Positions 28,101 to 41,156 of a stretch of 64,000 bases of DNA are shown in pieces; within the stretch, counting starts at the first letter, position 1; the number at the start of each line of letters is the position of its first letter. The stretch is from Argentina anserina (taxonomy: Eukaryota > Streptophyta > Magnoliopsida > Rosales > Rosaceae). Under the pieces are notes generated by a model that saw only the letters and a list, made by a program, of their open reading frames with translations, ran no database searches and was not told the DNA's origin. The translations under genes were made by a program, and so were the position numbers. The stretch spans positions 293,734 to 357,733 of the forward strand of contig NW_026089399.1 of assembly GCF_933775445.1 (NCBI RefSeq). Reading direction: 5' to 3'.

Positions 28101-29370
28101 TCAGAAGCCTTACAGAAAAATACTCAAACGAGAAATGAAAAGATACACAATTGGAATAGTAAAGATACGCAAACGAAGTAAAGATACTCAGTTTGAAAGA
28201 AACACACTCCCACACTTGCAAAACTCTCAAATACAATAGAAACTCGAATCAGAAGCCTTACAGAAAGATACTCAAACGAGAAATGAAAAGATACACAATT
28301 GGAATAGTAAAGATACGCAAACGATGTAAAGATACACAATTAGAATAGTAAAGATACGCAAACGATGTAAAGATACTCAGTTTGAAAGAAACACACTCCC
28401 ACACTTGCAAAACTCTCAAATACAATAGAAACTCGCATCAGAAGCCTTACAGAAAGATACTCAAATGAGAAATGAAAAGATACACAATTGGAATAGTAAA
28501 GATACGCAAACAATGTAAAGATACACAATTGGAATAGTAAAGATACGCAAACGATGTAAAGATACTCAGTTTGAAAGAAACACACTCCCACACTTGCAAA
28601 ACCCTCAAATTCAATAGAAACTCGCATCAGAAAGCCTTACAGAAAGATACTCAAACGAGAAATGAAAAAATACACAATTGGAATAGTAAAGATACGCAAA
28701 CGATGTAAAGATACTCAGTTTGAATGAAACACACTCCCACACTTGCAAAACTCTCAAATACAATAGAAACTCGCATCAGAAGCCTTACAGAAAGATACTC
28801 AAAATGAGAAATGAAAAGATACACAATTGGAATAGTAAAGATACGCAAACGATGTAAAGATACTCAGTTTGAAAGAAACACACTCCCACACTTGCAAAAC
28901 TCTCAAATTCAATAGAAACTCGCATCAGAAGCCTTACAGAAAGATACTCAAATGAGAAATGAAAAGATACACAATTGGAATAGTAAAGATACGCAAACGA
29001 TGTAAAGATACTCAGTTTGAAAGAAACACACTCCCACACTTGCAAAACTCTCAAATTCAATAGAAACTCGCATCTGAAAGCCTTATAGAAAGATACTCAA
29101 ACGAGAAATGAAAAGATACACAATTGGAATTGTAAAGATACGCAAACGATGTAAAGATACTCAGTTTGAAAGAAACACACTCCCACACTTGCTAAACTCT
29201 CAAATACAATAGAAACTCGCATCAGAAGCCTTACAGAAAGATACTCAAACGAGAAATGAAAAGATACACAATTGGAATCGTAAAGATACCCAAACGATGT
29301 AAAGATACTCAGTTTGAAAGAAACACACTCCCACACTTGCAAAACTCTCAAATACAATAGAAACTCGCAT
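19119..29370 (+). repeat. Large tandem duplication: 19119-24520 (5402 bp) and 24521-29370 (4850 bp)
   Basis: The copies abut at 24521. They align at offset 5402 on the left (CATAAGCGTT at 19119 and 24521; GATGAATAG at 19422 and 24824), 6159 in the middle (GAAAGAATCACAC near 19823 and 25982, GCATAAGAAGCC, CAAATAAAATAG) and 4850 on the right (23490 with 28340, 24247 with 29097, GATACCCAAACG near 24437 and 29287). The shifts are +757 bp, equal to three 189-bp plus one 190-bp monomers, and -1309 bp, equal to one internal tandem unit. The sum 5402+757-1309 equals 4850. Confidence 0.9.
21606..24080 (+). repeat. Nested tandem duplication, 1309-bp period (21606-22914 and 22915-about 24080)
   Basis: Markers recur exactly 1309 bp apart in order: TTGTAAAACTC, GCGTTACATAAAG, GATAAGCAAACG, ACAGAAAAATACTC, GCAAACGAAGTAAAG, CTCGAATCAG, AAACAATGTAAAG, AAAACCCTC and CTCAAAATGAG. 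The copies diverge near 22770/24080. The corresponding place in the second large copy (27.8-29.0 kb) has only one unit, so the unit was gained in the first copy or lost from the second. Confidence 0.9.
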
Positions 29371-29489
29371 CAGAAGCCTTACAGAAAGATACTCAAACGA
29401 GAAATGAAAAGATACACAATTGGAATAGTAAAGATACGCAAACGATGTAAAGATACTCAGTTTGAAAGAAACACACTCCCACACTTGCA

Positions 29490-32400
29490 AAACTATCAAA
29501 TTCAATAGAAACTCTAATCAGAAAGCCTTACAGAAAGATACTCAAACGAGAAGTGAAAAGATACACAATTGGAATAGTAAAGATACGCAAACGATGTAAA
29601 GATACTCAGTTTGAATGAAACACACTCCCACACATGCAAAACTCTCAAATACAATAGAAACTCGCATCAGAAGCCTTACAGAAAGATACTCAAACGAGAA
29701 ATGAAAAGTTACACAATTGGAATAGTAAAGATACGCAAACGATGTAAAGATACTCAGTTTGAAAGAAACACACTCCCACACTTGCAAAACTCTCAAATTC
29801 AATAGAAACTCGCATCAGAAGCCTTACAGAAAGATACTCAAACGAGAAATGAAAGGATACACAATTGGAATAGTAAAGATACGCAAACGATTTAAAGATA
29901 CTCAGTTTAAAAGAAACACACTTCCACACTTGCAAAACTCTCAAATTCAACAGAAACTCGCATCAGAAAGCCTTACAGAAAGATACTCAAACGAGAAATG
30001 AAAGGATACACAATTGGAATAGTAAAGATACGCAAACGATGTAAAGATACTCAGTTTGAAAGAAACACACTCCCACACTTGCAAAACTCTCAAATACAAT
30101 AGAAACTCGCATCAGAAGCCTTACAGAAAGATACTCAAACGAGAAATGAAAAGATACACAATTGGAATAGTAAAGATACGCAAACGATGTAAAGATACTC
30201 AGTTTGAAACAAACACACTCCCACACTTGCAAAACTCTAAAATTCAATAGAAACTCGCATCAGAAGCCTTACAGAAAGATACTCAAACGAGAAATGAAAA
30301 GATACACAATTGGAATAGTAAAGATACGCAAACAATGTAAAAATACACAATTGGAATAGTAAAGATACGCAAACGATGTAAAGATACTCAGTTTGAAAGA
30401 AACACACTCCCACACTTGCAAAACTCTCAAATTCAATAGAAACTCGCATCAGAAAGCCTTACAGAAAGATACTCAAACGAGAAATGAAAGGATACACAAT
30501 TGGAATAGTAAAGATACGCAAACGATGTAAAGATACACAATTGGAATAGTAAAGATACGCAAACGATGTAAAGATACTCAGTTTGAAAGAAACACACTCC
30601 CACACTTGCAAAACTCTAAAATTCAATAGAAACTCGCATCAGAAGCCTTACAGAAAGATACTCAAACGAGAAATGAAAGGATACACAATTGGAATAGTAA
30701 AGATACGCAAACGATGTAAAGATACGCAATTGGAATAGTAAAGATACGCAAACGATGTAAAGATACTCAGTTTGAAAGAAACACACTCCCACACTTGCAA
30801 AACTATCAAATACAATAGAAACTCGCATCAGAAGCCTTACAGAAAGATAATCAAACGAGAAATGAAAAGATACACATTTGGAATAGTAAAGATACGTAAA
30901 CGATGTAAAGATACACAATTGGAATATTAAAGATAGGCAAACGATGTAAAGATACTCAGTTTGAAAGAAACACACTCCCACACTTGCAAAACTCTCAAAT
31001 TCAATAGAAACTCGCATCAGAAAGCCTTACAGAAAGATACTCAAACGAGAAATGAAAAGATACACAATTAGAATCGTAAAGATACGCAAACGATGTAAAG
31101 TTACTCAGTTTGAAAGAAACACACTCCCACACTTGCAAAACTCTCAAATTCAATAGAAACTCGCATCAGAAGCCTTACAGAAAGATACTCAAACGAGAAA
31201 TGAAAAGATACACAATTGGAATAGTAAAGATACGCAAACGATGTAAAGATACACAATTGGAATAGTAAAGATACGCAAACGATGTAAAGATACTCAGTTT
31301 AAAAGAAACACACTTCCACACTTGCAAAACTCTCAAATTCAACAGAAACTCGCATCAGAAAGCCTTACAGAAAGATACTCAAACGAGAAATGAAAGGATA
31401 CACAATTGGAATAGTAAAGATACGCAAACGATGTAAAGATACACAATTGGAATAGTAAAGATACGCAAACGATGTAAAGATACTCAGTTTGAAAGAAACA
31501 CACTCCCACACTTGCAAAACTCTAAAATTCAATAGAAACTCGCATCAGAAGCCTTACAGAAAGATACTCAAACGAGAAATGAAAGGATACACAATTGGAA
31601 TAGTAAAGATACGCAAACGATGTAAAGATACGCAATTGGAATAGTAAAGATACGCAAACGATGTAAAGATACTCAGTTTGAAAGAAACACACTCCCACAC
31701 TTGCAAAACTATCAAATTCAATAGAAACTCTAATCAGAAAGCCTTACAGAAAGATACTCAAACGAGAAGTGAAAAGATACACAATTGGAATAGTAAAGAT
31801 ACGCAAACGATGTAAAGATACTCAGTTTGAATGAAACACACTCCCACACATGCAAAACTCTCAAATACAATAGAAACTCGCATCAGAAGCCTTACAGAAA
31901 GATACTCAAACGAGAAATGAAAAGTTACACAATTGGAATAGTAAAGATACGCAAACGATGTAAAGATACTCAGTTTGAAAGAAACACACTCCCACACTTG
32001 CAAAACTCTCAAATTCAATAGAAACTCGCATCAGAAGCCTTACAGAAAGATACTCAAACGAGAAATGAAAGGATACACAATTGGAATAGTAAAGATACGC
32101 AAACGATGTAAAGATACACAATTGGAATAGTAAAGATACGCAAACGATTTAAAGATACTCAGTTTAAAAGAAACACACTTCCACACTTGCAAAACTCTCA
32201 AATTCAACAGAAACTCGCATCAGAAAGCCTTACAGAAAGATACTCAAACGAGAAATGAAAGGATACACAATTGGAATAGTAAAGATACGCAAACGATGTA
32301 AAGATACTCAGTTTGAAAGAAACACACTCCCACACTTGCAAAACTCTCAAATACAATAGAAACTCGCATCAGAAGCCTTACAGAAAGATACTCAAACGAG

Positions 32401-33716
32401 AAATGAAAAGATACACAATTGGAATAGTAAAGATACGCAAACGATGTAAAGATACTCAGTTTGAAACAAACACACTCCCACACTTGCAAAACTCTAAAAT
32501 TCAATAGAAACTCGCATCAGAAGCCTTACAGAAAGATACTCAAACGAGAAATGAAAAGATACACAATTGGAATAGTAAAGATACGCAAACAATGTAAAAA
32601 TACACAATTGGAATAGTAAAGATACGCAAACGATGTAAAGATACTCAGTTTGAAAGAAACACACTCCCACACTTGCAAAACTCTCAAATTCAATAGAAAC
32701 TCGCATCAGAAAGCCTTACAGAAAGATACTCAAACGAGAAATGAAAGGATACACAATTGGAATAGTAAAGATACGCAAACGATGTAAAGATACACAATTG
32801 GAATAGTAAAGATACGCAAACGATGTAAAGATACTCAGTTTGAAAGAAACACACTCCCACACTTGCAAAACTCTAAAATTCAATAGAAACTCGCATCAGA
32901 AGCCTTACAGAAAGATACTCAAACGAGAAATGAAAGGATACACAATTGGAATAGTAAAGATACGCAAACGATGTAAAGATACGCAATTGGAATAGTAAAG
33001 ATACGCAAACGATGTAAAGATACTCAGTTTGAAAGAAACACACTCCCACACTTGCAAAACTATCAAATACAATAGAAACTCGCATCAGAAGCCTTACAGA
33101 AAGATACTCAAACGAGAAATGAAAAGATACACATTTGGAATAGTAAAGATACGTAAACGATGTAAAGATACACAATTGGAATATTAAAGATAGGCAAACG
33201 ATGTAAAGATACTCAGTTTGAAAGAAACACACTCCCACACTTGCAAAACTCTCAAATTCAATAGAAACTCGCATCAGAAAGCCTTACAGAAAGATACTCA
33301 AACGAGAAATGAAAAGATACACAATTAGAATCGTAAAGATACGCAAACGATGTAAAGTTACTCAGTTTGAAAGAAACACACTCCCACACTTGCAAAACTC
33401 TCAAATTCAATAGAAACTCGCATCAGAAGCCTTACAGAAAGATACTCAAACGAGAAATGAAAAGATACACAATTGGAATAGTAAAGATACGCAAACGATG
33501 TAAAGATACACAATTGGAATAGTAAAGATACGCAAACGATGTAAAGATACTCAGTTTAAAAGAAACACACTTCCACACTTGCAAAACTCTCAAATTCAAC
33601 AGAAACTCGCATCAGAAAGCCTTACAGAAAGATACTCAAACGAGAAATGAAAGGATACACAATTGGAATAGTAAAGATACGCAAACGATGTAAAGATACA
33701 CAATTGGAATAGTAAA
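29490..33716 (+). repeat. Tandem duplication, 2216/2257-bp offset (29490-31705 and 31706-33716)
   Basis: Copies begin with the rare AACTATCAAATTC followed by CTCTAATCAG at about 29492 and 31708. Offset is 2216 bp up to about 29880/32096 and 2257 bp after it. The 41-bp change is one extra GATACACAATTGG... subunit in the second copy, near 32107-32147, next to the shared GATTTAAAG variant. Other shared markers are GAAACAAACAC, GATACGCAATTGG, GATACACATTTGG, GATAGGCAAACG and GTAAAGTTACTC. Confidence 0.9.
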
Positions 33717-34689
33717 GATACCAAACTATGTAAAGATACTCAGTTTGAAAGAAACACACTCCCACTCTTGCAAAACTCTCAAATACAATAGAAACTCGCA
33801 TCAGAAGCCTTCCAAAAAGATACTCAAACGAGAAATGAAAAGATACACAATTGGAATCGTAAAGATACGCAAACGATGTAAAGATACTCAGTTTAAAAAA
33901 AACACACTCCCACACTTACAAAACTCTCAAATACAATAGAAACTCGCATCAGAAGCCTTACAGAAAGATACTCAAACGAGAAATGAAAAGATACACAATT
34001 GGAATAGTAAAGATACGCAAACGATGTAAAGATACTCAGTTTGAAACAAACACACTCCCACACTTGCAAAACTCTAAAATTCAATAGAAACTCGCATCAG
34101 AAGCCTTACAGAAAGATACTCAAACGAGAAATGAAAAGATACACAATTGGAATAGTAAAGATACGCAAACAATGTAAAAATACACAATTGGAATAGTAAA
34201 GATACGCAAACGATGTAAAGATACTCAGTTTGAAAGAAACACACTCCCACACTTGCAAAACTCTCAAATTCAATAGAAACTCGCATCAGAAAGCCTTACA
34301 GAAAGATACTCAAACGAGAAATGAAAAGATACACAATTGGAATCGTAAAGATACGCAAACGATGTAAAGATACTCAGTTTGAAAGAAACACACTCCCACA
34401 CTTGCAAAACTCTCAAATTCAATAGAAACTCGCATCAGAAAGCCTTACAGAAAGATACTCAAACGAGAAATGAAAAGATACACAATTGGAATCGTAAAGA
34501 TACGCAAACGATGTAAAGATACTCAGTTAGAAAGAAACACACTCCCACACTTGCAAAACTCTCAAATTCAATAGAAACTCGCATCAGAAGCCTTACAGAA
34601 AGATACTCAAACGAGAAATGAAAAGATACACAATTGGAATAGTAAAGATACGCAAACGATGTAAAGATACACAATTGGAATAGTAAAGA

Positions 34690-36717
34690 TACGCAAACGA
34701 TGTAAAGATACTCAGTTTAAAAGAAACACACTTCCACACTTGCAAAACTCTCAAATTCAACAGAAACTCGCATCAGAAAGCCTTACAGAAAGATACTCAA
34801 ACGAGAAATGAAAGGATACACAATTGGAATAGTAAAGATACGCAAACGATGTAAAGATACACAATTGGAATAGTAAAGATACGCAAACGATGTAAAGATA
34901 CTCAGTTTGAAAGAAATACACTCCCACACTTGCAAAACTCTCAAATACAATAGAAACTCGCATCAGAAGCCTTACAGAAAGATACTCAAACGAGAAATGA
35001 AAAGATACACAATTGGAATAGTAAAGATACGCAGACGATGTAAAGATACACAATTGGAATAGTAAAGATACGTAAACGATATAAAGATACTCAGTTTCAA
35101 AGAAACACACTCCCACACTTGCAAAACTCTCACATTCAAAAGAAACTCGCATCAGAAGCCTTACCGAAAGATACTCAAACGAGAAATGAAAAGATACACA
35201 ATTGGAATCGTAAAGATACGCAAACGATGTAAAGATACTCAGTTTGAAAGAAAAACACTCCCACACTTGCTAAACTCTCAAATTGAATAGAAACTCGCAT
35301 CAGAAAGCCTTACAGAAAGATACTCAAACGAGAAATGAAAAGATACACAATTGAAATAGTAAAGATACGCAAACGATGTAAAGATACTCAGTTTGAATGA
35401 AACACACTCCCACACTTCCAAACCTCTCAAATACAATAGAAACTCGCATCAGAAGCCTTACAGAAAGATACTCAAACGAGAAATGAAAAGATACACAATT
35501 GGAATAGTAAAGATACGCAAACGATGTAAAGATACACAATTGGAATAGTAATGATACGCAAACGATGTAAATATACTCAGTTTGAAAGAAACACACTCCC
35601 ACACTTGCAAAACTCTCAAATTCAATAGAAATTCGCATCAGAAAGCCTTACAGAAAGATACTCAAACGAGAAATGAAAAGATACACAATTGGAATAGTAA
35701 AGATACGCAAACGATGTAAAGATACTCAGTTTAAAAGAAACACACTTCCACACTTGCAAAACTCTCAAATTCAACAGAAACTCGCATCAGAAAGCCTTAC
35801 AGAAAGATACTCAAACGAGAAATGAAAGGATACACAATTGGAATAGTAAAGATACGCAAACGATGTAAAGATACACAATTGGAATAGTAAAGATACGCAA
35901 ACGATGTAAAGATACTCAGTTTGAAAGAAATACACTCCCACACTTGCAAAACTCTCAAATACAATAGAAACTCGCATCAGAAGCCTTACAGAAAGATACT
36001 CAAACGAGAAATGAAAAGATACACAATTGGAATAGTAAAGATACGCAGACGATGTAAAGATACACAATTGGAATAGTAAAGATACGTAAACGATATAAAG
36101 ATACTCAGTTTCAAAGAAACACACTCCCACACTTGCAAAACTCTCACATTCAAAAGAAACTCGCATCAGAAGCCTTACCGAAAGATACTCAAACGAGAAA
36201 TGAAAAGATACACAATTGGAATCGTAAAGATACGCAAACGATGTAAAGATACTCAGTTTGAAAGAAAAACACTCCCACACTTGCTAAACTCTCAAATTGA
36301 ATAGAAACTCGCATCAGAAAGCCTTACAGAAAGATACTCAAACGAGAAATGAAAAGATACACAATTGAAATAGTAAAGATACGCAAACGATGTAAAGATA
36401 CTCAGTTTGAATGAAACACACTCCCACACTTCCAAACCTCTCAAATACAATAGAAACTCGCATCAGAAGCCTTACAGAAAGATACTCAAACGAGAAATGA
36501 AAAGATACACAATTGGAATAGTAAAGATACGCAAACGATGTAAAGATACACAATTGGAATAGTAATGATACGCAAACGATGTAAATATACTCAGTTTGAA
36601 AGAAACACACTCCCACACTTGCAAAACTCTCAAATTCAATAGAAATTCGCATCAGAAAGCCTTACAGAAAGATACTCAAACGAGAAATGAAAAGATACAC
36701 AATTGGAATAGTAAAGA
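34690..36717 (+). repeat. Tandem duplication, 1014-bp period (34690-35703 and 35704-36717)
   Basis: The two units appear identical or nearly so. They share GAAATACACTCC, GATACGCAGACG, CGATATAAAG, CAGTTTCAAAG, CTCTCACATTC, CCTTACCGAAAG, TCAAATTGAATAG, ACAATTGAAATAG, CTTCCAAACCTC and GAAATTCGCATC in the same order, each 1014 bp apart. This looks like one of the youngest duplications in the window. Confidence 0.92.
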
Positions 36718-36859
36718 TACGCAAACGATGTAAAGATACTCAGTTTGAATGAAACACACCCCCACACTTGCTAAACTCTCAAATTCAATAGAAACTCGCA
36801 TCAGAAAGGCTTACAGAAAGATACTCAAACGAGAAATGAAAAGATACACAATTGGAATC

Positions 36860-36890
36860 GTAAAGATACGCAGTTTGAAAGAAACACACT
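36860..36890 (+). repeat. Monomer lacking one internal subunit
   Basis: GGAATCGTAAAGATACGC is followed directly by AGTTTGAAAG, so the GATACGCAAACG unit and the start of the GATACTCAG unit are fused and about 19 bp are missing. The break lies in the GATAC core. Confidence 0.85.
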
Positions 36891-36972
36891 CCCACACTTG
36901 CTAAACTCTCAAATTCAAAAGAAACTCGCATCAGAAAGCCTTACAGAAAGATACTCAAACGAGAAATGAAAA

Positions 36973-37095
36973 GATACACAATTGGAATAGTAAAGATACG
37001 CAAACGATGTAAAGATACATAATTGGAATAGTAAAGATACGCAAACGATGTAAAGATACACAATTGGAATAGTAAAGATACGCAAACGATGTAAA
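36973..37095 (+). repeat. Triple 41-bp subunit
   Basis: Three tandem 41-bp units (the second beginning GATACATAATTGG) end just before GATACTCAG at 37096, giving a monomer of about 230 bp. Confidence 0.95.
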
Positions 37096-40000
37096 GATAC
37101 TCAGTTTGAAAGAAACACACTCCCACACTTGCAAAACTCTCAAATTCAATAGAAACTCGCATCAGAAGCCTTACAGAAAGATACTCAAACGAGAAATGAA
37201 AGGATACACAATTGGAATAGTAAAGATACGCAAACGATGTAAAGATACACAATTGGAATAGTAAAGATACGCAAACTATGTAAAGATACTCAGTTTGAAA
37301 GAAACACACTCCCACTCTTGCAAAACTCTCAAATACAATAGAAACTCGCATCATAAGCCTTCCAAAAAGATACTCAAACGAGAAATGAAAAGATACACAA
37401 TTGGAATCGTAAAGATACGCAAACGATGTAAAGATACTCAGTTTAAAAAAAACACACTCCCACACTTGCAAAACTCTCAAATACAATAGAAACTCGCATC
37501 AGAAGCCTTACAGAAAGATACTCAAACGAGAAATGAAAAGATACACAATTGGAATAGTAAAGATACGCAAACGATGTAAAGATACTCAGTTTGAAAGAAA
37601 CACACTCCCACACTTGCAAAACTCTAAAATTCAATAGAAACTCGCATCAGAAGCCTTACAGAAAGATACTCAAACGAGAAATGAAAAGATACACAATTGG
37701 AATAGTAAAGATACGCAAACAATGTAAAAATACACAATTGGAATAGTAAAGATACGCAAACGATGTAAAGATACTCAGTTTGAAAGAAACACACTCCCAC
37801 TCTTGCAAAACTCTCAAATACAATAGAAACTCGCATCAGAAGCCTTCCAAAAAGATACTCAAACGAGAAATGAAAAGATACACAATTGGAATCGTAAAGA
37901 TACGCAAACGATGTAAAGATACTCAGTTTGAAAGAAACACACTCCCACACTTGCAAAACTCTCAATTCAATAGAAACTCGCATCAGAAGCCTTACAGAAA
38001 GATACTCAAACGAGAAATGAAAAGATACACAATTGGAATAGTAAAGATACGCAAACGATGTAAAGATACACAATTGGAATAGTAAAGATACGCAAACGAT
38101 GTAAAGATACTCAGTTTAAAAGAAACACACTTCCACACTTGCAAAACTCTCAAATTCAACAGAAACTCGCATCAGAAAGCCTTACAGAAAGATACTCAAA
38201 CGAGAAATGAAAGGATACACAATTGGAATAGTAAAGATACACAAACGATGTAAAGATACACAATTGGAATAGTAAAGATACGCAAACGATGTAAAGATAC
38301 TCAGTTTGAAAGAAACACACTCCCACTCTTGCAAAACTCTCAAATACAATAGAAACTCGCATCAGAAGCCTTCCAAAAAGATACTCAAACGAGAAATGAA
38401 AAGATACACAATTGGAATCGTAAAGATACGCAAACGATGTAAAGATACTCAGTTTAAAAAAAACACACTCCCACACTTGCAAAACTCTCAAATACAATAG
38501 AAACTCGCATCAGAAGCCTTAAAGAAAGATACTCAAACGAGAAATGAAAAGATACACAATTGGAATAGTAAAGATACGCAAACGATGTAAAGATACTCAG
38601 TTTAAAAGAAACACACTTCCACACTTGCAAAACTCTCAAATTCAACAGAAACTCGCATCAGAAAGCCTTACAGAAAGATACTCAAACGAGAAATGAAAGG
38701 ATACACAATTGGAATAGTAAAGATACGCAAACGATGTAAAGATACACAATTGGAATAGTAAAGATACGCAAACGATGTAAAGATACTCAGTCTGAAAGAA
38801 ACACACTCCCACTCTTGCAAAACTCTCAAATACAATAGAAACTCGCATCAGAAGCCTTCCAAAAAGATACTCAAACGAGAAATGAAAAGATACACAATTG
38901 GAATCGTAAAGATACGCAAACGATGTAAAGATACTCAGTTTAAAAAAAACACACTCCCACACTTGCAAAACTCTCAAATACAATAGAAACTCGCATCAGA
39001 AGCCTTACAGAAAGATACTCAAACGAGAAATGAAAAGATACACAATTGGAATAGTAAAGATACGTAAACGATGTAAAGATACACAATTGGAATAGTAAAG
39101 ATAGGCAAACGATGTAAAGATACTCAGTTTGAAAGAAACACACTCCCACACTTGCAAAACTCTCAAATTCAGTAGAAACTCGCATCAGAAAGCCTTACAG
39201 AAAGATACTCAAACGAGAAATGAAAAGATACACAATTAGAATCGTAAAGATACGCAAACGATGTAAAGATACTCAGTTTGAAAGAACCACACTCCCACAC
39301 TTGCAAAACTCTCAAATTCAATAGAAACTCGCATCAGAATCCTTACAGAAAGATACTCAAACGAGAAATGAAAAGATACACAATTGGAATAGTAAAGATA
39401 CGCAAACGATGTAAAGATACACAATTGGAATAGTAAAGATACGCAAACGATGTAAAGATACTCAGTTTAAAAGAAACACACTTCCACACTTGCAAAACTC
39501 TCAAATTCAACAGAAACTCGCATCAGAAAGCCTTACAGAAAGATACTCAAACGAGAAATGAAAGGATACACAATTGGAATAGTAAAGATACGCAAACGAT
39601 GTAAAGATACACAATTGGAATAGTAAAGATTCGCAAACGATGTAAAGATACTCAGTTTGAAAGAAACACACTCCCACTCTTGCAAAACTCTCAAATACAA
39701 TAGAAACTCGCATCAGAAGCCTTCCAAAAAGATACTCAAACGAGAAATGAAAAGATACACAATTGGAATCGTAAAGATACGCAAACGATGTAAAGATACT
39801 CAGTTTAAAAAAAACACACTCCCACACTTGCAAAACTCTCAAATACAATAGAAACTCGCATCAGAAGCCTTACAGAAAGATACTCAAACGAGAAATGAAA
39901 AGATACACAATTGGAATAGTAAAGATACGCAAACGATGTAAAGATACTCAGTTTGAAAAAGAACCACACTCCCACACTTGCAAAACTCTCAAATTCAATA

Positions 40001-40100
40001 GAAACTCGCATCAGAATCCTTACAGAAAGATACTCAAACGAGAAATGAAAAGATACACAATTGGAATAGTAAAGATACGCAAACGATGTAAAGATACTCA

Positions 40101-41156
40101 GTTTAAAAGAAACACACCTCCACACTTGCAAAACTCTCAAATTCAACAGAAACTCGCATCAGAAAGCCTTACAGAAAGATACTCAAACGAGAAATGAAAA
40201 GATACACAATTGGAATAGTAAAGATACGCAAACAATGTAAAGATACACAATTGGAATAGTAAAGATACGCAAACGATTTAAAGATACTCAGTTTAAAAGA
40301 AACACACTTCCACACTTGCAAAACTCTCAAATTCAACAGAAACTCGCATCAGAAAGCCTTACAGAAAGATACTCAAACGAGAAATGAAAGGGTACACAAT
40401 TGGAATAGTAAAGATACGCAAACGATGTAAAGATACACAATTGGAATAGTAAAGATACGCAAACGATGTAAAGATACTCAGTTTGAAAGAAACACACTCC
40501 CACTCTTGCAAAACTCTCAAATTCAATAGAAACTCGCATCAGAAGCCTTACAGAAAGATACTCAAACGAGAAATGAAAGGATACACAATTGGAATAGTAA
40601 AGATACGCAAACGATGTAAAGATACTCAGTTTAAAAGAAACACACCTCCACACTTGCAAAACTCTCAAATTCAACAGAAACTCGCATCAGAAAGCCTTAC
40701 AGAAAGATACTCAAACGAGAAATGAAAAGATACACAATTGGAATAGTAAAGATACGCAAACAATGTAAAGATACACAATTGGAATAGTAAAGATACGCAA
40801 ACGATTTAAAGATACTCAGTTTAAAAGAAACACACTTCCACACTTGCAAAACTCTCAAATTCAACAGAAACTCGCATCAGAAAGCCTTACAGAAAGATAC
40901 TCAAACGAGAAATGAAAGGGTACACAATTGGAATAGTAAAGATACGCAAACGATGTAAAGATACACAATTGGAATAGTAAAGATGTGCAAACGATGTAAA
41001 GATACTCAGTTTGAAAGAAACACACTCCCACTCTTGCAAAACTCTCAAATTCAATAGAAACTCGCATCAGAAGCCTTACAGAAAGATACTCAAACGAGAA
41101 ATGAAAGGATACACAATTGGAATAGTAAAGATACGCAAACGATGTAAAGATACACA
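40101..41156 (+). repeat. Tandem duplication, 528-bp period
   Basis: GTTTAAAAGAAACACACCTCC occurs at 40101 and 40629, followed in both by AACAATGTAAAG, GATTTAAAG, TTCAACAG, GAAAGGGTACAC and CACTCTTGC in the same order. 528 bp equals 149+190+189 bp. The second unit has a private GATGTGCAAACG near 40984. Confidence 0.88.

Larger units (their letters stand above)
14372..29370 (+). repeat. Satellite region C: highly homogenised, large tandem segments
   Basis: Region C is marked by frequent GCATCTGAAAGCC (149/190-bp monomers), CTCAAATGAGAAATG and ACAATTAGAATAG. It is built from long near-identical segments: a 2637-bp-offset repeat, a 5402-bp tandem segment and a nested 1309-bp tandem segment. Monomers differ mainly by the same small set of variants in the same order, as expected from recent segmental copying. 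Confidence 0.8.
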
